DNA of 60,000 bases. Origin: Branchiostoma floridae. Its lineage: Eukaryota; Chordata; Leptocardii; Amphioxiformes; Branchiostomatidae. Positions 46,195-56,689 of the stretch are shown here, in pieces. The stretch covers positions 31,743,013 through 31,803,012 of the forward strand of contig NC_049979.1 of assembly GCF_000003815.2 (NCBI RefSeq), given 5' to 3'. How positions within the stretch are numbered: position 1 is the stretch's first letter; each line of letters opens with the position of its first letter. The notes below the pieces were generated by a model, which worked only from the letters and a program-made list of their open reading frames with translations, did not search any database and was not told where the DNA came from. The position numbers and the translations under genes were made by a program.

Positions 46195-46640
46195 ATAATG
46201 TTACGACTTGTATTGCACACCCCACCTGCACACCCCCGTGCCAAAGAGGCTTAAGTCCAGACATAGTTTCATGCACTCAGTCGAAGCGCTCAGTAGGAGT
46301 GCAGAGTCTCAGAGGATGGCCATGTGGTCCCACCACCTCCAGACTGCACCACATAGTCTTAACATTGCCCCGAAGGAATCTCTTCCTCCAGGAGCAGAGG
46401 AGGATGGCCAACCTGGTCATGTCTCAACCGCCTCATAACAGGCAAAAGAAGATGCAAGACCCTCATGGCAAAGTGGGGTCTTAGCCCAGATGGACAGACT
46501 GCCTGTGACTGTGGACAGGTGCAGACTATGAAACACCTTCTTGTCTGCCCCTCCTGTCCGAACCATGCACCAAAGAAGACCTGGAAGCTCTGACCCCCAG
46601 AGGAAGGGAGTGTGTGGAGTATTGGAGCAAGAAAGTTTAG
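46195..46640 (+). pseudogene. LINE ORF2 C-terminal fragment
   Basis: Across three frames it reads SKRSVGVQSLRGW, then LNRLITGKRRCKTLMAKWGL and ACDCGQVQTMKHLLVCPSCP. The C-x-C-x(n)-H-x(3)-C cluster after a W-G-L segment is the usual end of RTE/CR1-type ORF2 proteins. It may be the 3' remnant of the same copy as 44690-45345, with intervening sequence lost. Frame breaks show it is dead. Confidence 0.75.
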
Positions 46641-47039
46641 TGATGACACGACGAAGAAGAAGACTTGTATTGCAAATATTATCATCAGTTCAGTCATCCA
46701 TCATATGACACTATAGAGTTCCTCTAGAAAATTGACTCTGTCGCTCATGACAGACAGGTTTGCATAATAAATTGGAAAATCATGTATACACGCTTAGTTC
46801 TATTATAAGACCATTGCAACATGTGACATTTGTAAGTAAGAATATTGATCGATTTATATTATGCAAAATAGAGACCGAATTTGCATAATTAATGAGAAAA
46901 TGCTATAATGTCACTGTGGTAAATGATGGGAAGTTATGGACAGGTGAACATCGTTGAACATTATGTTTGGTGGAGGAGATGGTCAAGTAATATAATTCAT
47001 GCAGATGTGTACCTTATTTGCATAATTAATGAAATACAA

Positions 47040-47996
47040 TTAACCCTATTCAGACCGGGGGGGGGGGGCTTTTGAGGCCCGCGCTAACTTTGATGTCCTA
47101 TAACGCCAGAATGACTTACGCTAGAGCCACCAAATTTGGTGAGTTTTCCTAAAATATTGTTGGCAACAATTTTACGAAGTTTAAAAAAATTTTCCATTTT
47201 TTCTTGTTGCCATGGCAACCGTTTGTTGACAGGCAGTTTTGCCAAAAATCACTATTTTTGGTTCTAACAATGTATTTTTCACATTTATTTGCTATATTAC
47301 TGCCATTTTGTTACATAAATAACATCTTATATTATTTAGCATATCTTTCATAATTATATATGCATAAATTATGCTAATTTGATGACGTCATCGGCCCAAA
47401 ATCCAAGATGGCGGACCGAATGGCCAGATCAAGAAAAACAAGCTAATTATCCCTTAAAATTTGTAACTACCTGGTATTTTTTCATCAAAAACCATCTAAA
47501 TGAATGAATTTAGTCTATTTCCATTGCCCTTTGTGATTATTTGTTGCAAAAAAAGTATTTTAAAAAATTCAAGGTGGTGTATATAATATGGCGGAGCCCA
47601 ACTCGTATCTTAGATGTGCATGACGTCATTTTATGACGTCATATTGACGTCATTGATGTTGCTATTGGCAACGCAAGGCGTAACAAACATTATTATTCTG
47701 TTATCTGCACTTGTTGTTACATTTTTGTAGCATACCTTGAAGTTTTCTGAGAATACCCCTTTTTCATGGGTTTGGCCAATATAACCAAATTGATGACGTC
47801 ATAATTACGTCATCTTACGTCAACGTAACGTCAAACGTCACATACTTGTCAGATATTATGTCGACACCACGTCCTAAAAATTTGGTGGCCCTACGGCACG
47901 TCGTTTTAGAGTTATAGGACTTAGAAGTGGAGGGCCTCAAAAGCCCCCCCCCCCGGTCCAGGGATGACCAAAAAAGCCCGGTCTGAATAGGGTTAA
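47040..47996. mobile_element. Family B TTAA/TIR element, complete reference copy
   Basis: TTAACCCTATTCAGACCGGG plus a G-run at the left and a C-run plus CCCGGTCTGAATAGGGTTAA at the right; TTAA on both sides (47040-47043, 47993-47996). Order inside: CGCTAACTTTGATGTCCTAT, exact X-box GTTGCCATGGCAAC (47206-47219), TGATGACGTCATCGG (47381 region), CCAAGATGGCGGACC, three TGACGTCA-type sites at 47621-47653, and a final CRE-like cluster at 47792-47840. No coding sequence; TTAA targets and C-rich ends suggest piggyBac-type mobilisation. Confidence 0.82.
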
Positions 47997-48389
47997 CACA
48001 GCATTTGTAGAGGATAGGATCATTTGGTAAAGGTATGGGGTTGTGAAACTCTAGTTCCATATACTTTAGTCTCGACATAAGATGTATTTCATTGTATTCA
48101 CCTTTCCCTAAGCAACCTATATACATAAGCCTCTACCATGAATTGAGCACAAAAGAAGTACGTAGTGTCTTTATTAGTTATATAGCTAAGACATTCATTA
48201 GAAGATCGCATATTGTGTTACATGCACATAGCCTATGGGTATCTTCAACTTCAATATGGCTGTTTTTCCAGTATTTATGAACTGGTGTTTTACCCGTGTT
48301 TCTTAAGACTGGTATGTTACTATTGTTTTGTATAATTCCTCAACAGGTATATAAACTTGCGCGTAGATATTGTTTGTAATGAGAAACTA

Positions 48390-49240
48390 TTATTACCTCC
48401 ATGAAATGTCATGGAGGTTATATTTTCAGCAGCGTTAGTCTGTGTGTCTGTGTGTAAACAAGATAACTCAAGAACGGCTACATGGATTTGTTTCATACTT
48501 GGTGTGTTGGTGTGGTGTAATAAACGCTGGGAATGATTAGATTTTGGGCCCCTAGCGGCTCCCCTTGGTACTGCAGCACAACTTCCGGTTTTGCTTTCTC
48601 GTGTTGCAAACACGCTATGGTCACGATTTTTCAGTATTAGATAGCTCTTTTGCTGAGAAATAAGTGACATAAGTTTGGGACCCCTAGCGGCTAGTTTTAG
48701 GATAGCAGGAGCATTTTTGTCAAAAACTTCTGAAGACGATAACTCAAGAAGGGAACAACAGAATTTCATAATTTTTGGTATGTAGGTACCTTAGACAATG
48801 TTGTACAAGATAAGATACTAATTATGCAAAATAGGAGTACATTTGCATAATAAATGACAACATTCTATCATAGCAGTTTTTTTAAGTAACTCTTGTCCCG
48901 GACGTGATATGGTCGTGACATTTGGGTGGTAGATAGCTTTTAGCCTTATGACAAAGTGGGGCAAGCTTCAGCCCCCTAACATTTAATTGTGGAACTGCAG
49001 GGGCGTTGTTGTCAACACACTCCAAAGAGGATAACTGCAGAAAAGGAACGACGGATTGCCCGCATTTTAAGTATGCAGGTAGCTTGGGCAAAGATGTTCA
49101 TAATGATATGTATTTCATACAAATGAGGACTTGATGTGCATAATTAATGAGGAAATTTTATAATTCTATTGTTTGCAATAACTGGACTTCGATAAATGTA
49201 CCACTTGTTAATTATAATCGGTGGAACATCATGCAGATAT
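48390..49240. repeat. Family F dispersed repeat
   Basis: It starts with a small palindrome CCTCCATGAAATGTCATGG.. and runs through AACTCAAGAACGGCTACATG, CCCCTAGCGGCT (twice) and repeated TTTGCATAAT(A/T)AATGA words. Related sequence lies at 38670-39640, 46735-47039 and 56330-56545. The long LINE appears to be inserted in it. Confidence 0.45.
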
Positions 49241-49406
49241 CAAGATGGCGGCCACGGTAGGACGCTCGTCACTTGTGCTCCGCCTGTAAGTGTATTTTAG
49301 AGCGGTTGCTTGGGTAGCGAAGTGTTTTATACATCTTATATTGATTAGAGTTCACAAATGTCTACTTTATACCAGTTTTAGTGATATTTTGTTCCATCGT
49401 TTAATC

Positions 49407-50036
49407 ATGGGACGCGAAACAAGCGGAGACAGCGGAACGCCTGAGCCAGAGACTACAAAGCGATACAGGACAAGGTCCGGCAACACCGAGACTAGGGAGT
49501 GGAACACACCAGCAAAGAACATCTCCGAGTTGGAAACCATCATAGAAGATCACACAGACGCCAACAAATCGAAGGTATGCTGTTTAAAGTTCCGTACCTC
49601 CAAAGATCGTGTACCAGTGTGGATAGACGCTAGCAAAGACGTATTCAGCGACTCGCTTGGAAAACAAACTGGCTACAAGTTCACCTGGAAGGGCTCACAG
49701 TTATCCGTCACTAAACCCACCGAGACCGGAGACAACGCCAAAATCCTAACTATCCACTTCTACAACACTGTCGCAATCCTTACACAGGGGAATGGATCAA
49801 ACTGGTACGCACGAGAAATCTTTCCACAAGTGAAAGAACTTGTTAGCAATAATCAAATTGGCGCATCCTGTGACGCCCAAGATGGCGGACATGACAATGA
49901 AGATCTGGCAGCCGAGAGGACTGAAACAATAGACGACAACCTTGAAACAAGGGGACCAGTTCACAAGATGATGCGCCGGCCATTACAACGTCTGAAACCT
50001 GCACAGAGCCAACTAAGACCTCGTCTTTCACAGTAG
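49407..50036 (+). pseudogene. LINE ORF1, N-terminal part
   Basis: The start at ATG 49407 gives MGRETSGDSGTPEPETTKRY, then KVCCLKFRTSKDRVPVWIDA and ILTIHFYNTVAILTQGNGSN, a small domain I know only from ORF1-like retroelement proteins of marine invertebrates, of unknown fold. After KELVSN the chain becomes low-complexity and acidic. The frame ends at 50036, but from about 49950 the sequence codes better one frame over (SSQDDAPAITTSETCTEPTK), showing a 1-nt shift to the second half. Confidence 0.7.
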
Positions 50037-51613
50037 ACCCGACTCGAGAGAAAGAAAATCCGTCGGAAAACACAACACCCAAATCGCCGATCACATCGCC
50101 CACTCTCCGTAGAGTGTCGGGAGGCCTCGAAAACATCATTTTAACCCCACTCTCAAAAGTTCGCAACTCCGCAAAGAACAAAGAGGCAAAGCCACAACAT
50201 GAAAGCCGTTCTCGGCGCGCGCTACCAACAGACGACCACCCAGACAAATCAACAAGTGAAAAGTGCAACTCGACGCATGAGACACTGTACACGTCGCTAG
50301 TGGATGATCTGAACGATTTGAAGTCGATTGTCTTCAGCAATAAGGTCACCATGGACAATCAACAGAAATGTATAAATGACCTGAAGGCTAATGTTCAGAA
50401 CAGGAAGAAAGAGGTGGAGAAACAGGCTCGACAGATTCAAGATCTGAACACTGAGTTAGAGCGACAACGCGAAATCTCCAAAGACCTGGCCCAAACAATA
50501 TCTTCTCAAAAAGCTGACCAGGAAGCTCTACAAGCCCAGCTAACACTACTGCTAAATCAACCTCAATCTGTCGGTACGACGGCCAGTCGCGTATGCAGAA
50601 ACTCTCAACAGGACGATTCCAGAATCCAGCGCCTCTACGCAGAAGTGGTTTCTAGCCTACAACACCCGAACTCTTCCCCCGCCACGCAAATACCGAAACC
50701 CTCGGACTCAGAGGTTCCATCAACCGCCAATACACAGCCACGTGCCCAGACAGCCGCAAGCAGCCAGCCACCGGTAACTACCGACACCCAGCCACCAGCA
50801 ACCCCGCCGACTCGGGAACGTGTAGTTCCCGACAAACAGACCCCGGTAACTCCAGCAGCACAAACATCGGGAAACGTGAAGGTCAGGGTTCACGCTGACT
50901 CACTATGGAATGACGTCGACCCCACGATAATGTTCAAGGACAGAACCGCAACCATAACCAAATCAACCACACTTCGCAAAGCTTCGGAAAATGCCGCCAT
51001 GCTCCCTGACAACAACACAGAACTGGTCATCATTCATGTTGCGTCTAACGACATGGATAACACCAAAACCCGGAACGACAGCGTCAACATATGTGTAGAA
51101 CAAACCGCCAAACTGATTAAACGTGCTAAGACATTATACCCCAACACAAAGATCGCCATGTCACAAGTCTTGCCAAGAGGATCAAACATGCAGTCCACCC
51201 TCAACAAAGACATAGCCACCTACAACAATGCCGTCGAACAGTCCTGCCTTGAAGACAACAAACTCATCTACATCAGACACAGACTTCTCTCTCAAGACCG
51301 TTCACTTTACAAACGTGACGGTATCCACCTCATACCTGACGCAGGCGGCGTCAAGTTGATGGTGGCTGATGTAAAGCGTACCCTGAGGCACCACCAGGAA
51401 GCCATGGACTCCAGACAGCGCACCAAACCAGCGAGAGGACCGCAGTGGACGCCCAGCACCCAGCCCTGCATGCAGCCCGGACAACACCCCCCACCCCACA
51501 CCCGCCGCAGATGTACTCGAGGCACCCAGCACGTGCACCAATCCGCCAGGGGACCGACTGGAACCACACGCGAGACAAACAGCAGACTGTGGAGAAGCTG
51601 CTACATATGCTGA
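49950..51613 (+). CDS. LINE ORF1, coiled coil and SGNH esterase-like domain
   Basis: From the first Met of this frame (50114) there are 499 open residues. Residues about 60-155 form a coiled coil (LNDLKSIV to LQAQLTLLLN). A Pro/Thr/Gln-rich linker follows. Residues about 257-425 look like an SGNH hydrolase: HADSLWNDV as the Ser block, VIIHVASNDMDN as the Asn-Asp block and RDGIHLIPDAG as the Asp-x-x-His block. CR1-like ORF1 proteins are known to carry such esterase domains. The usual Gly before Asp-Ser is Ala here. The frame itself is open, but the N-terminal half is separated by a frame shift. Confidence 0.78.
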
Positions 51614-51825
51614 CGGACTTCCTCAAGCAGTGAAAGTGAAACAGTAATGCACAGATTGGAATACTTTGGACAATCTGTGAGTATATATACACATCCAAGA
51701 AACACATGTACACAATTTCGTTAAGATTGTATTTATACACTCAGCTCACATGTCACCATGCTCTAACTATTGTCTGTGATATTTCTAGTTTCCCCATTCG
51801 ACACCTCCGGCCCAAGAATGTCTAT

Positions 51826-52648
51826 TCAAAAGGTAGCACTTAAGTTTTGTTCTTGGAACGTTCAAGGTGGTCTTCGGAGGAATTGTCAAGATGAATAATT
51901 TGTTTCTAGTCTAGAAGAATATGATTTTGTGTGTCTTCAGGAGACCTGGCTTAAGCCAGGAGAACAATGTAGAATAGAATCTTTTAATTATTTTAGAAGT
52001 GATAGGGATGTTAAAAAGACTGCCAAAAGGAATTCAGGCGGGATAGTCATATTCTTCAAAAACAAACTCACCAAAGGCCTTACAAAACTACCATCTTAAC
52101 ACCAAGATATCCTCTGGTGTAAGTTAGATACGAAATTTTTTGGCCTAGAGCAAGATCTGTTTGTCGGCTGTGTGTTTTTCTCCCCAGAAAACTCATCAAT
52201 CCCAGAAACGAAAAACAATTCCCTATTTGATGTCGTGCAAGATGACAGATGCATATTCTCAAATCAAGGTAACGTCATGCTGCTCGGTGATTTTAACGCC
52301 AGGACAGCCTCCCTGCAGGAAACAGTAATTGAAGATGATTGTCTAAACCACGATTTCATAGATATAAAAGACATGCCTCATAGGGTTAGCTACGACAAAA
52401 TAACTAATAGATATGGTAATAATCTAATTGATCTTTGTACAGCAGCCAATCTTAGTATCCTAAATGGCCGGGTCGCAGGAGACCTATCCGGTAAATTTAC
52501 CTGCCACAAGTACAATGGTTCAAGTGTGGTTGATTACTTCATTGTTAGCTCGGAATTTCTCTCCAAAATTCAGTATTTGAAAGTGAACGACCTTTCTGTG
52601 TTTTCAGACCATTATTTGTTGTCTTGTTCTATTTCGACAAATTATTGA
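51826..52648 (+). pseudogene. LINE ORF2, AP-type endonuclease
   Basis: One frame reads LKFCSWNVQGGLRRN, FVCLQETWLKPGEQ, NSGGIVIFFKN, MLLGDFNARTAS, SSVVDYFIVSSEF and FSDHYLLSCSI: the N, E, D-F-N and S-D-H motifs of the LINE endonuclease are all present. Two in-frame TAA codons (51896-51898, 52097-52099) and the TGA at 52646-52648 interrupt it, but the same frame continues afterwards, so these are point changes rather than shifts. Confidence 0.85.
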
Positions 52649-54308
52649 CCATGCATAAAACAGGTTCAATTCCCGACTCATCCCCTGCCAAGTAAGTACA
52701 TTTGGGATGATGACTCAAAAGCGAAGTTCTCAGACACGCTATGTGATCCATCAACATTGAATGACATACAAAATTTTATGAACAAGTTATTCTGCAATGT
52801 AGACAGTGCAGTAAAGGAATTTGCCGGCATAATAACATGTGTAGCGGACAAATCTTTACGGAAAATTACTTTCAGGAACAAAAGAAGAAATAAAAAGAAA
52901 AGTAAGCCATGGTACACCCCATCATGCGCCTCTCTGAAACGCAAAATTAACAACTTAGCTTCCCAGTTTTCAAAATGTCCGTGGAGACTTGATATCCGAC
53001 ACTTGTATTTCTGCAATCTTAAAGTCTACAAGAAGAAAATTAAAACAGAAAAAAGGCTTTTCAACGAAAGACAATGGCACAAGCTAAGCAAACTCAGTAA
53101 AGAAAATCCTCAAAAATTCTGGAGAGAATTAAACCTACAAAAGCAGGATGAAAGTGATCAACAGGACATCGATGATAATATTAACCCCGAAGAGTGGAGA
53201 ACCCACTTTAAAAACTTAAATGACCTCATTGAATGTAGTAAATCCGATAAAGATTTCCACCAACATGTTTACAATGTGAGGCCTGAACTTGTCCAAACGG
53301 CTAACAAAAGCACTGACGCACACTCTGTCAATACCGACCCTGCAGACAACATTACAGGCAACATTATCCACACGCTAGAAAAAATTACAAAAAAAACCGC
53401 TAGATTTCGACATTTCAAATGAAGAAATCTATCAGGGGCTGCGTAAATTAAAATGCAGCAAAGCGTGTGGAACAGACTCCGTCATTAATGAAATGTTGAA
53501 AAATGCTGATACACAACTTATACCGCCATTGCATAAACTCTTTAATATAGTCCTTAGCTCTGGGTATTTCCCACACGAATGGAGCCAGAGCATTCTTGTC
53601 CCCATATACAAAAGCGGCAATCCGTCAAACCCTTCAAATTACCGAGGTATTGCCATTTCTAGCTGTGTCGGAAAGTTGTTCACATCAGTACTCAGCAACC
53701 GCTTACAACTACTCTTAGAAAATAACAACATTCTGTCCCCCTTTCAATCCGGATTAAAAAAAGACTTTCGGACCAGTGATAATATCTTTGTGCTAAAATG
53801 TCTCATTGATAAACAGTTGTTTTTACCTGGAGGAAAACTATACACATGCTTTGTAGACTTCAGAAAAGCCTTTGAATCTGTGTGGAGAAATGGCTTATTC
53901 TACAAAGTCTTATCGTCAGGTATAGGTGGCAATTTCTTCAGAATTATACAATCAATGTACAGTAATATAGAGTATTGTGTAAAAACGTCTCACGGCCTTT
54001 CAGATTACTTCAGATCTTCTTGTGGTGTGCGACAGGGATGCAATCTAAGTCCACTCCTCTTTAATTTATTTGTCAATGATCTTCCAGTCACATTAACTTC
54101 ACCATTATGCGACCCTGTAATCCTAAAAGATATCCCCATAAATAGCCTTCTTTGGGCAGACGATCTTGTGCTCATTTCTCAAACAGAAAGGGGTCTTCAA
54201 AATTGTCTGGAAAGATTAGATGAATTTTGTTCCACTTGGAAACTGTCGATAAATAGAGAAAAAACTAAAATTCTGATATTTTCAAAAAAATGGAAGAACT
54301 TATTGTAA
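52649..54308 (+). pseudogene. LINE ORF2, linker and reverse transcriptase
   Basis: PSKYIWDDDSKAKFSDTLCD to NPQKFWRELNL is the linker; after a shift in an A8 run near 53390 come KCSKACGTDSVINEMLKN, HEWSQSILVPIYKSG, NYRGIAISSCVGKLFTSVLS, CFVDFRKAFESVWRNGL (first catalytic Asp), CGVRQGCNLSPLLFNLFVND and LLWADDLVLIS (the A-D-D box, W-A-D-D form). The frame ends at 54308 after another A-run. Confidence 0.9.
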
Positions 54309-55563
54309 TAAACGCTCCCCCTTTTAATCACAAGGACAAACTATAAATTTCACAAACTTTTACACTTACCTAGGAGTAGACATCACACCATCAGGATCAT
54401 TCCATCGTGCCAATAAACAACTTAGAGTAAAAGCTATGCAAGCATCCTTTAAACTTAAATCATTGCTAGCATCAAATCATAATCCCTCAATATCTCTTGC
54501 CCTAGATTTATTCAATAGCCTAGTCAAGCCGATCTTGCTCTATTGCGGGGAAATAGCTCATTCTAAAAAGAATAGAGGAATATCCGAATGAAAGTGTTAG
54601 AGATACAGTCTCAAACATCATTTCCCCGATACTTGGACCAGGTATAGATATACTTAAGGCTACCCGTGTTGGTAAGAAATCTGATACACCATCTACCCGC
54701 CCTGATCTTGTTCGATTTAGGAAGTATACTAACAAACTGAATATTATATATCAATCAGATGCCCTTAGAAATCAGAATGTAACACCAGAGCAGCCTGTTA
54801 TTTCTTACGAGATTCCCGATCTAGAACATGTACTACTTAACTACTGTAAGATATTACTTAGCGTTCCTAGAAGTTCTGTGAATGCCGCCGTGGGGGAACT
54901 AGGCATGTTTCCACTGTATATAGACACCCAGACACAACTGATTAGATATTGGCTTCGATTACACAATATGTCTAATGATAGAATTGTTAAAAAAGCATAC
55001 GACATTGCTGTTGTACAAGAACATGAATGGATTACACATGTACAAGATATGCTATGCAGGCATGGTTTCCAAAATGATTGGCTAAACCCTAATGTCGATG
55101 CCAAATATTTTGGAAACATGTTTAAGGAACGCCTAAAGGACACATTTCTTTCGAACTGGAGACAAAGATAAGAAACTTTAGTAAACTGGCAACATATTCG
55201 AAAATTAAAACAACCTTCGCTCTAGAAAAATACCTGTTATCAATTCAAAACAGATCATTTACTAATAGCATAACCAAACTAAGGATTGGAGCACATGCTT
55301 TGGAAATTGAAAAGGGTCGTCACAAAAATATACCAGCTGAAAAGAGAATGTGTCCCATCTGCAAAGACAGTGTTGAAGACGAATATCATTTCCTGATGAT
55401 ATGCCCTTATTACAATGAAGAAAGGAAAAAGTTATTGACAATGTATAACAATGTAAAAACATTACCTAAAACAAGCAGAGAAATATTCGATGTACTTCTA
55501 TCATGTCCTGACTCCATATCTGTACACCTAGGTCAATTTATTTATAATGCTATGTTGAAGTAG
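54309..55563 (+). pseudogene. LINE ORF2, C-terminal region with Cys-His motif
   Basis: Several frames together read TYLGVDITPSGSFHRANKQL, LALDLFNSLVKPILLYCGEI, INAAVGELG-like NAAVGELGMFPLYI, then LRIGAHALEIEKGRHKNI and CPICKDSVEDEYHFLMICPY. The C-x2-C..H-x4-C ending is usual for L2/Crack-like ORF2. Final stop TAG at 55561-55563. Confidence 0.82.
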
Positions 55564-55767
55564 TGCTTTAACAATGTGAAATACACTATGCCGCCATATT
55601 TTCTATCTTGCTTGACTAGTATACTGATGTAAGTAGTTTGTAGTTGTTATATATAGTAGAGTAGATTCATCCCTCAAGCTACCGCGACATCTTGCACACT
55701 GCAGTCGTCCCTCAGAAAGACATCTGGAGCCGCATAGTTCAAGTTTTGAACTTTTATTCAGCCTGTC

Positions 55768-55807
55768 GGCCAAACTAGTTTCGCTATGTACAGCTTCTTC
55801 AGTGGCT
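55768..55807 (-). ncRNA. Hammerhead ribozyme-like motif
   Basis: Minus-strand reading: stem I 5' strand GCCA (55806-55803), core CTGAAGA (55802-55796), an extra A, stem II GCT/AGC around GTACAT (55794-55783), core GAAA (55782-55779), a 3-bp stem III ACT/AGT with no loop (55779-55774), cleavage-site U at 55773, and stem I 3' strand TGGC (55772-55769). The core fits C-U-G-A-N-G-A and G-A-A-A. The extra A before stem II and the 4-bp stem I may weaken activity. Confidence 0.55.
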
Positions 55808-56041
55808 AGAGGCTAAAAAAGGGCATCGTAACACTAGAAACAACATTGGACTCTCTTATTTTGCTTTATTGACTTTATGACAAGTACGATTGTTCTAGAA
55901 CAATAGATGAAGTCATGTTTAAAGGTCAACTGAGGTCATGTTATGTGCCACCCCTAGAGCAGACTGCACTAACTTGCTGTACTGTGATTGGTTAAGCCAC
56001 CTAGGGCACCTTGCACTTGGTCAGTTCACTATGCACTTGGC

Positions 56042-56049
56042 CTATAAAA
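56042..56049 (+). promoter_or_regulatory. TATA-like box inside the insertion
   Basis: CTATAAAAG, followed about 25-30 bp later by sequence leading to the plus-strand ribozyme. It could drive transcription of the insert; weak evidence on its own. Confidence 0.25.
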
Positions 56050-56082
56050 GCGAGGACATGCTGTACTATGCTCATTCGAGCC

Positions 56083-56124
56083 CATAACACTGAGGAAGCC
56101 ACACGGCGAAACATGTTTGTTGTG
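56083..56124 (+). ncRNA. Hammerhead ribozyme-like motif
   Basis: Stem I 5' strand CATAACA (56083-56089) pairs with TGTTGTG (56118-56124) over 7 bp with one G-U. Core CTGAGGA (56090-56096), an extra A, stem II GCC/GGC closing loop ACAC (56098-56107), core GAAA (56108-56111), stem III ACA/TGT without loop (56111-56116) and cleavage-site U at 56117. Predicted self-cleavage lies between 56117 and 56118. The same extra A occurs in the minus-strand copy. Confidence 0.65.
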
Positions 56125-56329
56125 TGTCGGTTCGAAAAAAGTTCCTAAACGGGGAACATGCGGCTCTAGCGTCTTTTCTGAAGATGTGGCGTAAGTGTGA
56201 ACGGTTGGCTGAGGTCTCCTTCTCCACATATATCTAGTTTGTAGTTGTTAGTTATACGTAATTTGCCATACATTGTACCTGTTGCAATCGTTGTGCAATA
56301 AACTTGACTTGACTTGAAAAAAATAACAA

Positions 56330-56545
56330 AAAAATGCAAATGAGGAACTTTTTGCATAATTTATGCAGAATTGCAAAACAACTTAATGATTAATGATCTA
56401 AATTGGGAATTTTACTTGTGACATGTGTACTGTGCGTTATTCAATCATGAACAACACCATGCATAAATCATATCAATGTTAAGTCATTTGCATGAAATTA
56501 ACAAAAGCTCTAAATATTGATGGAGGTATGAGGTCGCCGAACTCT
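56330..56545. repeat. Family F fragment
   Basis: ATGCAAATGAGGAACTTTTT, GCATAATTTATGCAG and the ending TGGAGGTATGAGGTCGCCGA match family F. It may be the right half of the copy into which the long LINE was inserted. Confidence 0.45.
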
Positions 56546-56689
56546 AGTTCACTTGTATTTTTGTTAGTGCTTTGAAAATGTTTCCTGCACAAGATAGAAA
56601 ATACTGTAACAACCTGAAAACATGTAGCGTGCCGTTATGCCACCCCAACTGCCAAAAAGTGTATTTTTTTTCATATTAACTGCCTTTCA

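Larger units (their letters stand above)
55650..56234. mobile_element. 585-bp Penelope-like/ribozyme-bearing insertion in LINE 3' region
   Basis: TAGTTTGTAGTTGTTA occurs at 55634-55649 and again at 56235-56250, a 16-bp target duplication; removing the insert restores a continuous LINE 3' region. Both ends share inverted sequence: ATGCGGCTCCAGATGTCTTT on the minus strand (about 55717-55736) and ATGCGGCTCTAGCGTCTTTT on the plus strand (56159-56178). Each half carries a hammerhead-like fold. CTGAAGAAG...GCGAAAC words of this kind are typical of Penelope-like elements. No ORF. Confidence 0.7.
49240..56327 (+). mobile_element. Long L2/Crack/CR1-like LINE, degenerate, with nested insertion
   Basis: A near full-length non-LTR retrotransposon: 5' region starting near CAAGATGGCGGCCACGG (49242-49258), ORF1 (about 49407-51613), ORF2 (about 51826-55563) and a 3' region ending CAATAAACTTGACTTGACTTG. 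ORF1 has one frame shift; ORF2 has at least three in-frame stops and several shifts, mostly at A-runs. The 3' region is split by a 585-bp insertion (55650-56234). Domain order and the C-terminal C-P-I-C motif fit the Jockey superfamily; the exact clade needs a phylogeny. Confidence 0.88.

Noticed and set aside
48320-48769. 149-residue minus-strand open frame
   Set aside because: It lies in a dispersed non-coding repeat (family F) and shows no protein family features.
49843-50358. 171-residue minus-strand open frame
   Set aside because: Antisense shadow of LINE ORF1.
52663-52690. GGTTCAATTCCCGACTC as the T-arm of a tRNA
   Set aside because: No acceptor stem or anticodon arm around it, and it lies inside LINE ORF2.
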